A DNA stretch of 54,243 nt from CAVQCT01 sp964520865. Its GTDB lineage: Bacteria > Zixibacteria > MSB-5A5 > GN15 > FEB-12. The notes under the pieces are model-generated. The model worked only from the letters and a program-made list of their open reading frames with translations. It had not been told where the DNA came from and searched no databases. Shown here piece after piece: positions 44,144 through 53,308 of the stretch. The stretch is taken from contig CAZFOY010000023.1 in assembly GCA_964520865.1 (NCBI GenBank), forward strand, positions 1 to 54,243. Direction: 5' to 3'. The stretch's first letter is position 1, and every line of letters starts with the position of its first letter. Position numbers and translations under genes: made by a program.

Positions 44144-45349
44144 TTAAAGTAGCGAGGATACATAATGAAGAATGCTCAGCGCCAAGTCAAGCTTACTTTC
44201 GAGCGGCAGATCGATCGGATTCCCTTCGCGCATGATGAGCGTGACTTTGTTGGTATCGTGCTCGAATCCGGTCTTCTCCCCCGGCTGATTAAGCACAATC
44301 ATGTCGAGATTCTTCTTCGCGAGTTTTGCTTTTGCGTTTTCCAAGCCGTTTTCAGTCTCGAGCGCGAAGCCTACAACGATTTGACCGTCCTTCTTCTTGC
44401 CTGACACTTCTCTGAGTATATCCACCGTCGGTTCCAGCGCGAGAGTCAAACCGGCTTCGTGTTTCTTCACCTTTTGTGATGCTACCTTGGCCGGTCTGAA
44501 ATCTGCGGGAGCGGCTGCCATGATAAGGCAGTCGGCTCCGGGAAATTCCATGTCGACCGCCTGATGAAGTTCATCGGTTGAAGTAATTTGCAAGAAGCGT
44601 ACGTCCTGAGGCGGGTCAAGGTTTGTCGGACCGCTGATCAGGGTCACCTCGGCCCCCAGCTGCAAGGCAGCCTGGGCGAGCGCGAACCCCATTTTTCCGG
44701 ACGAATGATTGGTGAGATATCTGACAGGATCGACCGCCTCGCGAGTCGGCCCGGCGGTAACGAGAATCTTCTTACCGGTCAGGACTTTTTTTTTTGAACC
44801 TTCGGAGAAGAAGGCCTTGATCGCTTCAAAGATCTGTTCCGGCTCGGCCATTCGTCCGACCCCGTAGTGGTCGCAGGCCATGTTCCCTTCGGCCGGATCG
44901 ACAAACCGGTACCCGACCTCTCTGAGCGTCTTGCAGTTTTTCTGTGTTATCTTGTTGGACCACATCTGCGGATTCATCGCCGGAGCGATCATGACCGGGC
45001 GAGCGGTAGCGCATACGATGGTCGTCAGGAGATCATCGGACACACCCGACGCCACCTTCCCGAGAAAATTAGCAGTCGCCGGTGCGATCACGACTAGATC
45101 GGGCCACTCCCCCATATCAATGTGACGCGTGGAGATAAACTTGTTCGCTGGAAAGAGCTCGGTCGCAACCGGTCGATCAGACACGGTCTCCAAGGTCAAC
45201 GGCGTGATGAACTTCGTCGCCGCCTCGGTCATCACAACCTGAACTTCGACATCCTGTTTTCTGAGAAATCTAACCAGATAAGGGACTTTGTAACAGGCAA
45301 TTCCGCCCGTAAGCCCCACCAGGACTTTTTTACCCTTAAGTCCAGACAT
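44144..45349 (-). CDS. coaBC: Bifunctional CoaBC (phosphopantothenoylcysteine decarboxylase/synthetase)
   Basis: 401 residues. CoaC flavoprotein half: GLTGGIACYK, RHIDMGEWPDLVVIAPATAN with the catalytic His, PAMNPQMW and MACDHYGVGRM. CoaB half: ILVTAGPTREAVDPVRYLTN and AAAPADFRP. Makes 4'-phosphopantetheine for CoA. A run of ten A on the coding strand (44786-44795) lies in the linker between the halves (EGSKKKVLTGKK), a potential slippage site. Confidence 0.96.
   Translation of the reverse strand: MSGLKGKKVLVGLTGGIACYKVPYLVRFLRKQDVEVQVVMTEAATKFITPLTLETVSDRPVATELFPANKFISTRHIDMGEWPDLVVIAPATANFLGKVASGVSDDLLTTIVCATARPVMIAPAMNPQMWSNKITQKNCKTLREVGYRFVDPAEGNMACDHYGVGRMAEPEQIFEAIKAFFSEGSKKKVLTGKKILVTAGPTREAVDPVRYLTNHSSGKMGFALAQAALQLGAEVTLISGPTNLDPPQDVRFLQITSTDELHQAVDMEFPGADCLIMAAAPADFRPAKVASQKVKKHEAGLTLALEPTVDILREVSGKKKDGQIVVGFALETENGLENAKAKLAKKNLDMIVLNQPGEKTGFEHDTNKVTLIMREGNPIDLPLESKLDLALSILHYVSSLL
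44786..44795 (-). repeat. A10 homopolymer inside coaBC
   Basis: Ten consecutive T on the plus strand (A on the coding strand), read as TCA AAA AAA AAA. It lies exactly at the CoaC-CoaB junction. Prone to polymerase slippage, and also a site where sequencing or assembly error is likely. Confidence 0.8.
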
Positions 45350-45355
45350 ATGCTC

Positions 45356-45829
45356 TTAGTTAACTGAATTTGCCTGATCGGCGTAAAGATCAACAGCCGC
45401 CTGATCCTCGAATCCGTCAAAATCGTCGAATACGACTGCCGACGCAATCAGCTTGATCTGATCGAGTGACATCGGCTCAGCGTTGAAGAACGTAATCCGC
45501 TCGATTATCATCTCCAGCTGCTCATCCGATATTACTTTGCTGTTCAGCAGCTTAATGAGGAAACTGTATGCTTCGGGGCTGATCCGCAATCGCTCTGTAT
45601 CGGTCAGGACGCGAATCGAGGCGTGCTTTCCCGGGAAATTCGAGAAATACTGCTCGGTCGCGCCGTTGTATTGATCGAGAAACCAGGTATAGGCTGTGGT
45701 AATCTCCTGCTCCGAATAGCCCATGTTCTGTAGCGCGGAGGAGAGTTCGTCAGGGGCGGATTTATGTTCGTCGTTGTCCCTCATGAAGTCCATGAGGAAC
45801 AATACTATTTCTAAAATTCGGTTTCTCAT
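45356..45829 (-). CDS. DUF494/Smg-family protein
   Basis: 157 residues from the internal ATG at 45829 (MRNRILEIVLFLMDFMRDND); the start at 45880 would add an unconserved stretch. Helical start, a GYSEQEITTAYTWF segment, then ISPEAYSFLIKLLNSKVISDEQLEMIIER, the pattern of DUF494 (Smg), a family of unknown function often near dprA or topA. First gene of the coaBC-to-tgt operon, 6 nt from coaBC. Confidence 0.75.
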   Translation of the reverse strand: MRNRILEIVLFLMDFMRDNDEHKSAPDELSSALQNMGYSEQEITTAYTWFLDQYNGATEQYFSNFPGKHASIRVLTDTERLRISPEAYSFLIKLLNSKVISDEQLEMIIERITFFNAEPMSLDQIKLIASAVVFDDFDGFEDQAAVDLYADQANSVN

Positions 45830-45916
45830 GCATCTCTCATAGTTTGTCAGTCTTAATTCAGAAGATAGTATCGTAAACAATCCTATGCAAGAAATGTTTA
45901 GGCGGGGAGCCGATTT

Positions 45917-46573
45917 TCACTGCACCTCGTTCCACTCCGGAAGCTGTATATTCGCAACTGACAAGTCCTTATGTGCACTGAACATAACCGACACATCGAT
46001 CGTCTCCGCCAGCTTCAGAAACAGGGCTTTCGGACGCTTGATACCGTAATCGTCAAGTTTCAGGGAGAATAAAGCGCTCACGTTCACTTTTGAGGAGGAA
46101 TCAACGTCGGCCGGAATCAAAAACTGAATGCGGGGAGATATCTTGCGTTTCACGCCATGAATAAAGAAGTAACCGTCGCCAACGACCGAATAGACTTGTC
46201 CGGGCTGTATAGTATCCGGCATGCCTGAAACGGAAAGCAATTGGAAATAGGCGTACGGGAATTTATCGGTCTGGAGGTTCTTTTCGCGCATATGTTCGTC
46301 GCGAAGTTCAATTCCGGTCTTGAGACTGGCGAGGTCCGCCCGAAGCATTCCGGTAATGCTGCTGTCCGGGTGGGCCGGGTCGAAACTGAACCCGCCGACA
46401 AGCTCGGTTGTCTTCCCTTCGATGAACTCCAGGGTCGCACTCGACGCAAACGAAACGGTGTCAGTATCGGGATTCGCCGCGACGGCGTAAGTCGCAGCCT
46501 GGGCTCTGCCCGCTCCGCAGAAAATCAGGAGCAGCAGAATCAGAAATCGGGCGGTATGTATGATTGTTTTCAA
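45917..46573 (-). CDS. YceI-family periplasmic protein
   Basis: 218 residues from TTG at 46573, overlapping the stop of the upstream lipoprotein gene (TTGA). Signal peptide to about residue 27 (RAQA-A), then a lipocalin-like YceI fold: SATLEFIEGKTTELVGGFSF, LASLKTGIELRDEHMREKNL. The family binds isoprenoid-like or other lipophilic molecules and is often next to cytochrome genes. Last gene of the heme-barrel cluster. Confidence 0.85.
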   Translation of the reverse strand: MKTIIHTARFLILLLLIFCGAGRAQAATYAVAANPDTDTVSFASSATLEFIEGKTTELVGGFSFDPAHPDSSITGMLRADLASLKTGIELRDEHMREKNLQTDKFPYAYFQLLSVSGMPDTIQPGQVYSVVGDGYFFIHGVKRKISPRIQFLIPADVDSSSKVNVSALFSLKLDDYGIKRPKALFLKLAETIDVSVMFSAHKDLSVANIQLPEWNEVQ

Positions 46574-47304
46574 TTGTCCTGCGCTCCCTGGTTTATCCAG
46601 TCTCTTATCAGGTTGATCTGCGTGGTATTCAAATATGGTCCGCCGTTGGGCATGCGATTGCCGAACGGAGGCGTATCGGTTACTTTCAGATACATGTTGC
46701 TCGATGCGGCATCGCCCGGAACAACGATCTTCCCATGCAACCCGGAGGCGGTGAGAACTTCATCGTACGATCCGGAACCGAGAGTCATGTTTCCCTGTGC
46801 CGATCCAGTGCCATGGCAGCCCGAAACAGTGCATCCTGAAGTAGAAAGAATCGGCTGAATATCAGCGGAAAACCGGGCACCATCGTTGTCCCAGATTGTG
46901 CCCAGACCCGAGGCTTGGGCGATTGATGCGTTGGTCGGCGACGAAATAGTCAAGTTCATCGTTTTGGCGGCCTCTATTGTCGCGTCTTCGATTGTAACTA
47001 CCGGGATGGTTATTCCATTGGAACCGGCAGGTATCGTATCGGTTCCGGAAACGGCCGCAAAATCACCTACCGAAGTCGTTATGTTCGCACTTGCGTAAGT
47101 GAAGGTGACGTTTTCCGATGAGGTCCTGCTCAACTCGACCCTGAACATGATGGTACCGCCTTCGATTGCACTTCCATCGCCGACTGACAGCGAAGGACCA
47201 GAGCCGCCGCCGTTGCTGCTGGTTGGAGGGTTACCGCCGTCCGAACATCCGATCGTAATCAAAATCCCCGTGCCGCACGCGACGAAAAAATGCCTGAATT
47301 TCAT
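46570..47304 (-). CDS. Lipoprotein with Calx-beta domain and a CX4CH c-type heme motif
   Basis: 244 residues from ATG 47304, with AAAGGA 6 nt upstream. Lipobox ITIGC (Cys20). A Calx-beta domain (about 38-140: LSVGDGSAIEGGTIMFRVEL ... IWDNDGARF) leads to a small domain with Cys158, Cys163 and His164 spaced CX4CH. A later NRMPNGG could supply a distal Met219. The end resembles the Planctomycete-type cytochrome domain (NLIRDWINQGA). Spacing is four residues between the cysteines, not the usual two. It may be an exported heme electron carrier; heme binding is inferred. Confidence 0.8.
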   Translation of the reverse strand: MKFRHFFVACGTGILITIGCSDGGNPPTSSNGGGSGPSLSVGDGSAIEGGTIMFRVELSRTSSENVTFTYASANITTSVGDFAAVSGTDTIPAGSNGITIPVVTIEDATIEAAKTMNLTISSPTNASIAQASGLGTIWDNDGARFSADIQPILSTSGCTVSGCHGTGSAQGNMTLGSGSYDEVLTASGLHGKIVVPGDAASSNMYLKVTDTPPFGNRMPNGGPYLNTTQINLIRDWINQGAQDN

Positions 47305-47338
47305 ATGCATTCCTTTCATTGCCAATTGTCCTTTCCCG

Positions 47339-48367
47339 TCAGAAACCGAAGTGGAGCATCAGGAAATAGTCGTCACTGCCGGCATTGAGTCCTCTCGTGT
47401 ATCGTGTGTAACTTGGGCGCAGCTCCACAAACGGAATCGGGTAGAATTCGGTGGAAAATCGCAGGTACTCGTCCACGCCGTTTCTGACGTGACGATCAGG
47501 ATCGATGAAGTTGTATTCTGCAACGGCATACAGGCCATAGATGATTCTCGCAGAAAATTCACCGTACGAAATAAGTGTGTCGTTCACCCGGCCGACCAGA
47601 TCCAGCTCACCCAGCGCGGTGAAACGACCGAACGAAAGTCCACCGAACAGAGCCTTAGCCACCGGGACAGCTCCGGTGCTACCGTTGATGAACTCCGAAT
47701 ACTGAACCGACGCTCCGGCGAGGTAGCCGAGCGGTCTGACGTAACCTGCGCGATATGCATGTGCGATATACGTTCCGCGACCGCTGTTGTCGTAGGTGCC
47801 TACCGAAAGGTTTATCCCGGCCGCCTGCGTGCCAATCTCTACTCCATCGAAGAATGTTCCCGGGCCGTGGCCGGTAAGCTGCCGGTTAAATGAAGTATGG
47901 TCCTGTTCGTGGATTCCGAAAGCCGGAGAGAACCGCCCGGCCATGATCCAGAACCGCTGACGATCAAAATTCAGCAGGGCGTAGTTTTCGCTGATTCCGG
48001 CCTGACCGAACCGGAAAAGATAGCTGAATCCCTTCACCGGCTCAACGGCAGCATAAGAGTCCGTTTGCATGCGGAAGGTCGACAGGTCCTTGAAGACGAG
48101 ACTACGGGTATCGAATCCGAATGAAAGAGCCTCGGTCAATCGGGGTGAATGAGCGCGGGAAACGATGTACTTCTTTGTCGACTGAAGCGTCAGTTCGTTC
48201 AGGGCAATGGAGTGATTGCCGTATTCGTTGCGCATCCCGCCCCCGTTCGGGCTGACATGGCAGCTCTGGCAAGGTTCGCTATGGTCGGTGGCAAACTTTG
48301 GCAGAGAAAGCGCGGAGGCTGCTATCAGGAGGACCGGCGCGATCAACGCGGGAAGAATTCGTTTCAC
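47339..48367 (-). CDS. Outer-membrane beta-barrel protein with an N-terminal CXXCH heme motif
   Basis: 342 residues from GTG 48367. Signal peptide to about 21, then FATDHSEPCQSCHVSPNGGG with heme motif C33-X2-C36-H37, followed by GMRNEYG. The rest reads as a beta-barrel: alternating strands (FSYLFRFGQAGISENYALLN, AEYNFIDP, FVELRPSYTRY) ending in LMLHFGF with a terminal Phe. One protein thus combines a periplasmic c-type heme with an outer-membrane barrel. First gene of the three-gene exported cluster. Electron transfer is inferred. Confidence 0.8.
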   Translation of the reverse strand: MKRILPALIAPVLLIAASALSLPKFATDHSEPCQSCHVSPNGGGMRNEYGNHSIALNELTLQSTKKYIVSRAHSPRLTEALSFGFDTRSLVFKDLSTFRMQTDSYAAVEPVKGFSYLFRFGQAGISENYALLNFDRQRFWIMAGRFSPAFGIHEQDHTSFNRQLTGHGPGTFFDGVEIGTQAAGINLSVGTYDNSGRGTYIAHAYRAGYVRPLGYLAGASVQYSEFINGSTGAVPVAKALFGGLSFGRFTALGELDLVGRVNDTLISYGEFSARIIYGLYAVAEYNFIDPDRHVRNGVDEYLRFSTEFYPIPFVELRPSYTRYTRGLNAGSDDYFLMLHFGF

Positions 48368-48539
48368 GTCTCACGACCTTTCAGAGTGAACAGAGGTTTC
48401 GATCGGCAACCACAGCGAATCCCCGGCCGGCGTCTTTCAAGGTGGATTTCGTCTGTCTAATCTCTCCCTTTTCGCCTCTTCACTCGTACAGAGCTACATG
48501 ACCGCCCCAAAGTACAGCTGACCTCAAAATTCTGCACAC

Positions 48540-48573
48540 AAAAGAGCCTGTCCCGGTCACCCGGGACAGGCTC
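48540..48573 (-). terminator. Strong terminator after purH
   Basis: Perfect 13-bp stem (48544-48556 with 48561-48573, arm GAGCCTGTCCCGG) closed by a 4-nt loop (GTGA on the minus strand), followed by TTTT. The rest of the gap 48368-48595 shows no gene. Confidence 0.9.
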
Positions 48574-48595
48574 GCTTGCTTTTACAGTCGTTGTT

Positions 48596-50176
48596 TCAGT
48601 GCTTGAAATGTCTGATACCGGTGAACACCATCGCGGCATTCGCCTTGTTGGCCGCTTCTATAGCCTGGTCGTCCCCTTTGGAACCGCCCGGCTGGATAAT
48701 CGCCGTGACGCCGGCATCGGTGGCCACTTCGACCCCGTCAGGCATCGGGAAAAAGGCGTCGGAGGCCATCACCGCACCCTTGCATCGGTCACCGGCTCGC
48801 TTCACGGCCATGAACCCGGAATCGACCCGCGAGGTCTGCCCCATGCCGACCCCCACAGTAGCACCGTCCTTGGCCAGAACGATTGCATTGGATTTCGTGT
48901 GCTTGACAATCTTCATTCCGAAAAGGAGATCTGCTATTTCCGCTTCGGTCGGTTGTCGATTCGTCACAACCTTCAACATCTCTTTGGTCGCTTCACTATC
49001 ATCGGCCGTTTGAGCCAGTACCCCGCCGCGGATGAATCGATAATACACCTCACCCGACGGTCTCCCCTTCACGATATCCGCCAGTGTGAGGAGTCGACGG
49101 TTCTTCTTCTTCTTCAGCAGGGCCAGTGACTCATCCGAAAACGATGGTGCGAGAATGCACTCGACAAACGGAGTCTCGTGCAGCAATTGCGCGGTAGCAA
49201 TGTCGACTTCCTGGTTAAGTCCGATGATCGAACCGAACGCCGAAAGAGGATCGCTCTCGTACGCTCGTTTATATGCCTCGGCGAGGTCTTTCCCGATCGC
49301 CGCGCCGCACGGGTTAGCGTGCTTAACCACGCAAGCGAACGGCTCTTTGAAGTCCAGTACCATTTCGAGACAGGCATCGAGATCGTAGTAGTTGTTGAAA
49401 GAAAGCTCTTTTCCGGCGTGCATCTGCGAGTTGATGAGGGTCGGGCCGGGAAATCCCTCCTGGCCGTACAGCGATGCCTGCTGGTGTGGATTCTCGCCGT
49501 AGCGCAGCTCCGCCTTACGCAAGTAATTCAGTGACAGATCGTGAGGGAACCGAGTCGAATCGTTCTGATCACCCGGCTTTCCGAGGGCGAAATAATCCGC
49601 AATGGCGCGGTCATACACGGCCGTGAGCTGAAACGCCTTACCGGCGCAGACCCGCCTGAAATCGTAAGTCGTGGCTCCGTCATTGGCCTCAAGCTGCTCT
49701 ATGAGCGTCCCATAATCGGACGGATCCACTACGACAGTCACACTTTCGTGGTTCTTGGCTCCGGCGCGAATCATCGAGGGTCCGCCGATATCAATATTCT
49801 CGATAATCAGGTCATCGTCGGCATCCGGTTTCGCGACCGTTTGCTGAAACGGGTAGAGGTTTACGACAATCAGGTCGATACCCCGATAGTCTGACTGACT
49901 CATTACCTCGACATCTTCCGCATTTTCTCTCCGGTAGAGGATTCCGGCATGGATTTTTGGATGAAGCGTCTTGACCCTTCCCCCCAGAATTTCAGGCGCG
50001 CCGGTGAAGGTCGACACGGAGATGACGTGCGCCCCTGCCTGGCGCAGAGCTTTCAGCGTGCCGCCCGTCGATATGATCTCGATGCCGAGTTCGTTGAGCT
50101 TGAGAGCCAGTTTGTCGATACCGATCTTGTCGGAAACGGAAATAAGCGCGCGCTTAGTTTGTACCTTGTCTGTCAT
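48596..50176 (-). CDS. purH: Bifunctional AICAR transformylase/IMP cyclohydrolase
   Basis: 526 residues. The N-terminal IMP cyclohydrolase (MGS-like) domain includes RALISVSDKIGIDKLA, STGGTLKALR and GGRVKTLHPKIHAGIL. The C-terminal AICAR transformylase domain has VVKHANPCGAA with the Lys-His catalytic pair and SRVDSGFMAVKRAG. Final two steps of IMP synthesis. Last gene of gatB-purN-purC-purH. Confidence 0.97.
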   Translation of the reverse strand: MTDKVQTKRALISVSDKIGIDKLALKLNELGIEIISTGGTLKALRQAGAHVISVSTFTGAPEILGGRVKTLHPKIHAGILYRRENAEDVEVMSQSDYRGIDLIVVNLYPFQQTVAKPDADDDLIIENIDIGGPSMIRAGAKNHESVTVVVDPSDYGTLIEQLEANDGATTYDFRRVCAGKAFQLTAVYDRAIADYFALGKPGDQNDSTRFPHDLSLNYLRKAELRYGENPHQQASLYGQEGFPGPTLINSQMHAGKELSFNNYYDLDACLEMVLDFKEPFACVVKHANPCGAAIGKDLAEAYKRAYESDPLSAFGSIIGLNQEVDIATAQLLHETPFVECILAPSFSDESLALLKKKKNRRLLTLADIVKGRPSGEVYYRFIRGGVLAQTADDSEATKEMLKVVTNRQPTEAEIADLLFGMKIVKHTKSNAIVLAKDGATVGVGMGQTSRVDSGFMAVKRAGDRCKGAVMASDAFFPMPDGVEVATDAGVTAIIQPGGSKGDDQAIEAANKANAAMVFTGIRHFKH

Positions 50177-50180
50177 CCTC

Positions 50181-51086
50181 TTACTTTCCCGTTAGAAGTT
50201 TCTGTGCCTGACGGTACCGGGCGGCCGATGCCTCGACAACTTCGGAAGGAAGCTCCGGGGCCGGCGGTTTCTTGTTCCAGTCGAGTTGATCGAGATAATC
50301 GCGTATCGGCTGTTTGTCAAACGACGGCTGGCTTTTGCCGGGAGCATAGCGGTCGGCCGGCCAGAACCGGCTGGAGTCCGGCGAAAGAACTTCATCGATC
50401 AAAATGAATCGACCGTCTTTGTAGCCGAATTCGAACTTGGTGTCAGCGATGATTATGCCTTTGGTGGCGGCATAATCGGCGGCTTTCTTGTAAATCGCGA
50501 GCGACTTGTCGCGGCAGAGGGTCGCCGTCTCCTTGCCCACCAGTTCAACCAATTGATCGTAGCTGATATTGGCGTCGTGACCGGAATCGTTCTTCGACGA
50601 CGGCGTGAACAGCGCTTCGGGCAGTTTCCCCGATTCCTGAATGTCGGCCGGGAAGCTGAAACCGTGCACAATGTTCGAGCCGTTCTTGCGCGCTTCCTTG
50701 AGCTCCTTCCACATCGAACCGGAGATGTACCCGCGCACGATACACTCGGCATCGACCCGGTCGGCCTTCGTGACGATCATCGAACGACCATCGAGAATGT
50801 CACGATACTTCCGCAGCGGTTCCGGATATTCGTCGATATTAGCGGTGACAAGATGGTTCTCGACCACATCGCTGAGGAAGTCGAACCAGAAGAGCGACAT
50901 TGCCGTCAGTACTTTCCCCTTGCCCGGGATGCCGTTCGGCATGACTACATCGAATGCCGAGATCCGGTCCGAAGCTATAAACAGCAGGGAGTCGCCGAGG
51001 TCATAGATATCGCGGACCTTGCCGCGTACCTTGAGAGGAAACTCCTTCATGTCGGTTTGTAATACAATCTCTTCAGTTTTGGTCAT
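50181..51086 (-). CDS. purC: SAICAR synthetase (phosphoribosylaminoimidazole-succinocarboxamide synthase)
   Basis: 301 residues: GKVRDIYDLGDSLLFIASDR, IVRGYISGSMWKE, TKFEFGYKDGRFILIDEVLS and PDSSRFWP. Length near 300 fits the eukaryote-like/long bacterial form rather than the 237-residue E. coli form. Its ATG overlaps purN by 14 nt. Fourth-last step of purine synthesis, upstream of purH. Confidence 0.97.
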   Translation of the reverse strand: MTKTEEIVLQTDMKEFPLKVRGKVRDIYDLGDSLLFIASDRISAFDVVMPNGIPGKGKVLTAMSLFWFDFLSDVVENHLVTANIDEYPEPLRKYRDILDGRSMIVTKADRVDAECIVRGYISGSMWKELKEARKNGSNIVHGFSFPADIQESGKLPEALFTPSSKNDSGHDANISYDQLVELVGKETATLCRDKSLAIYKKAADYAATKGIIIADTKFEFGYKDGRFILIDEVLSPDSSRFWPADRYAPGKSQPSFDKQPIRDYLDQLDWNKKPPAPELPSEVVEASAARYRQAQKLLTGK

Positions 51087-51684
51087 TGTACAGTCCCTTT
51101 ATCAGTTTTTCGAGTACCCGGGGATAGATTCGGTGCTCAAGGACGAGAACTCGGGCCGCCAGGCTTTCCGGCGTATCGTTCGGCTCAACCGGCAGCTTCA
51201 CCTGTTCCAGAATTCGGCCGTTGTCATAAATCTCGTCCGCGAGGTGCACCGTCACTCCGGACTCTCTTTCTTTGTTTGCTATCACTGCTTCGTGTACAAA
51301 ATGCCCGTACATCCCTTTGCCGCCGTATTTGGGCAGGAGGGCCGGGTGAATATTGGTAATTTTTCCTTTGTATCGCTTGACCACCTCAGCCGGTAACAAT
51401 CTCAAGTAGCCGGCGAGGGCGAGATAAGCTATCTCGCGTTGTTCCAGCAGATCGAGAAGGTGCCGTCCCGCCGCCTCTTCCGAATCGAATTTCTTCGCCC
51501 GGAACACGACTCCTTCGATACCTGCATTTCGAGCTCTTTCCAATCCGTAGGCTTTGGAACTGGTCGATACCACAAGCGCGATTTCGGCATGCAGAATCCC
51601 GGCTCTGGTCGCATCGATCAGCGCCTGAAGATTCGAACCACCTCCGGAAATGAATACTGCTATTTTAGGTCCCAGTGATGGCAT
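51073..51684 (-). CDS. purN: Glycinamide ribonucleotide transformylase
   Basis: 203 residues: FISGGGSNLQALID, ITNIHPALLPKYGGKGMYG with the catalytic Asn and His, and SGVTVHLADEIYDNGRIL with the Asp. Uses 10-formyltetrahydrofolate to formylate GAR. It lies 3 nt after gatB. Confidence 0.96.
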   Translation of the reverse strand: MPSLGPKIAVFISGGGSNLQALIDATRAGILHAEIALVVSTSSKAYGLERARNAGIEGVVFRAKKFDSEEAAGRHLLDLLEQREIAYLALAGYLRLLPAEVVKRYKGKITNIHPALLPKYGGKGMYGHFVHEAVIANKERESGVTVHLADEIYDNGRILEQVKLPVEPNDTPESLAARVLVLEHRIYPRVLEKLIKGLYNDQN

Positions 51685-51687
51685 TTG

Positions 51688-53136
51688 TTACTCGGACAGC
51701 TTAGATTTCAAGATTTCGTTCACGATCACCGGATTCGCCCGCCCGCCGGTTTCTTTCATTACTTCACCCACAAGATGGCTCAGGACTTTCACTTTACCGT
51801 TTCTGAACTGCCTCACGCTCTCAGAGTTCCGCGCAAGTACCTTTTCGACTACATTGAGCAGAGCTTTTCGGTCGGAAATTTGAGTGAGCTGTTGTGACTC
51901 GATTATCGTTAGAGCATTGGCGCCGGTCTCGACCATTTCGGACAGAACCGTTTTGGCGATCTTTCCTGAGACCTCTCCGGACTCCACCCGATTGACTAAA
52001 TCTGCCAGCCGATCGGGCTTTACGCGACAGTCTGAGATTGACTCGTGACGCTGGTGGAGCTGTCCGAGAAGTTCCGTGGCGATCCAGTTCACGACCAGGC
52101 TGTAATTCGTAGCCTGACTCGCGACCGCTTCAAAATAGCCGGCCAGATCGCGAGTCGCGCTCAGCAGCTCAGCCTCGCCCTCTCGGATTCCGTATTGAGC
52201 GACGAATCTTCGCACTTTGTCGCTCGGAATTTCCGGAAGAGACTGTCTGGCCGCTTCTATCTGCAGCTCGGAGACGGTCGCCTGCGGAAGGTCCGGTTCA
52301 GGGAAATAACGATAGTCTTCGGACTCTTCCTTCGATCGCATCAACTCAACATCTTGTGACGATTCGTTCCAGAGCAACGTCGCCTGCTCAACTGACTCGC
52401 CCGACTTGAACAGCTTGACCTGTCGTTGAATCTCCGTTTCGAGCGCCCGTTCGACCGCCCGAAACGAATTCATGTTCTTGATCTCGGTGCGGACGCCTAA
52501 CTGATTGCTGTCGCTCCGGCGGACGGAGACGTTCGCATCACAGCGCAACTCACCCTTCTCCATGTCGGCGTGCGACACCTGAAGGTATTGGAGTAGCTGT
52601 TTAAGCGCAATCAGATAACTGGCTGCTTCAGCAGGAGTTGACAGCACCGGTTCGGTTACAATCTCAAGCAGTGGGAGGCCGCAACGGTTGAGGTCAACCC
52701 GGCTGAACTCCTCCCCCGCCTCCGGGTGCAGGAGTTTACCGGCGTCCTCTTCGATATGAATGCGAGTGAGGCTGCACTGTTTCAATTCTCCTTCACGGGT
52801 TTTGTACTCGACCGTCCCCCCGGTTCCTATTGGACGGTCGTATTGTGAAATCTGGTACCCTTTAGGAAGGTCGGGATAGAAGTAGTTCTTGCGGGCGAAA
52901 ATCGAGATTTCGTGCACCTGTCCGCCGGTGGCCAGGATCGTCTTGACCGCTTTTTCTATGACTTCGGAGTTGAGGACGGGAAGACTCCCGGGCAAACCGA
53001 GACAGGTTGGACAGGTTCGGCTGTTCGGTTCCGCTCCGAACACCGATTCACACGCGCAGAACATCTTCGTTCTGGTATCAAGCTGCACGTGAACTTCAAG
53101 CCCGATTGTCGGCTGATAGTCGCCGATCTCTGGCAT
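51688..53136 (-). CDS. gatB: Aspartyl/glutamyl-tRNA amidotransferase subunit B
   Basis: 482 residues: TIGLEVHVQLDTRTKMFCAC with zinc cysteines and TCPTCLGLPGSLP, GLPLLEIVTEP, HADMEKGELRCDANVSVR, and a C-terminal YqeY-like domain. GatCAB converts misacylated Glu-tRNA(Gln) or Asp-tRNA(Asn). AAAGGA lies 9 nt before the ATG. gatA is two genes upstream, separated by a hydrolase; gatC is not in the window. Confidence 0.97.
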   Translation of the reverse strand: MPEIGDYQPTIGLEVHVQLDTRTKMFCACESVFGAEPNSRTCPTCLGLPGSLPVLNSEVIEKAVKTILATGGQVHEISIFARKNYFYPDLPKGYQISQYDRPIGTGGTVEYKTREGELKQCSLTRIHIEEDAGKLLHPEAGEEFSRVDLNRCGLPLLEIVTEPVLSTPAEAASYLIALKQLLQYLQVSHADMEKGELRCDANVSVRRSDSNQLGVRTEIKNMNSFRAVERALETEIQRQVKLFKSGESVEQATLLWNESSQDVELMRSKEESEDYRYFPEPDLPQATVSELQIEAARQSLPEIPSDKVRRFVAQYGIREGEAELLSATRDLAGYFEAVASQATNYSLVVNWIATELLGQLHQRHESISDCRVKPDRLADLVNRVESGEVSGKIAKTVLSEMVETGANALTIIESQQLTQISDRKALLNVVEKVLARNSESVRQFRNGKVKVLSHLVGEVMKETGGRANPVIVNEILKSKLSE

Positions 53137-53308
53137 CGCCGGATGTCCTTTCTACACTGAACCGTCAGAGGGTAACCGGGTCGCAGGCTCACAGATAACA
53201 TTGTTTAAGCGATGTGGCGGTTTCTGATAAGAAACTGCCCTACGTTGATTCATCAACACGCCCGCTCACCGGAGGATAGAATATAGCCGAAAACGATCCG
53301 ATGTCAAC

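Noticed and set aside
53216..53257. Imperfect hairpin (GGCGGTTTC/GAAACTGCC) and GTTGAT-TC-ATCAAC before gatB, considered as terminator or FNR site
   Set aside because: No T-run after the hairpin, and the arm spacing of the palindrome (2 nt) does not fit the FNR consensus (4 nt).
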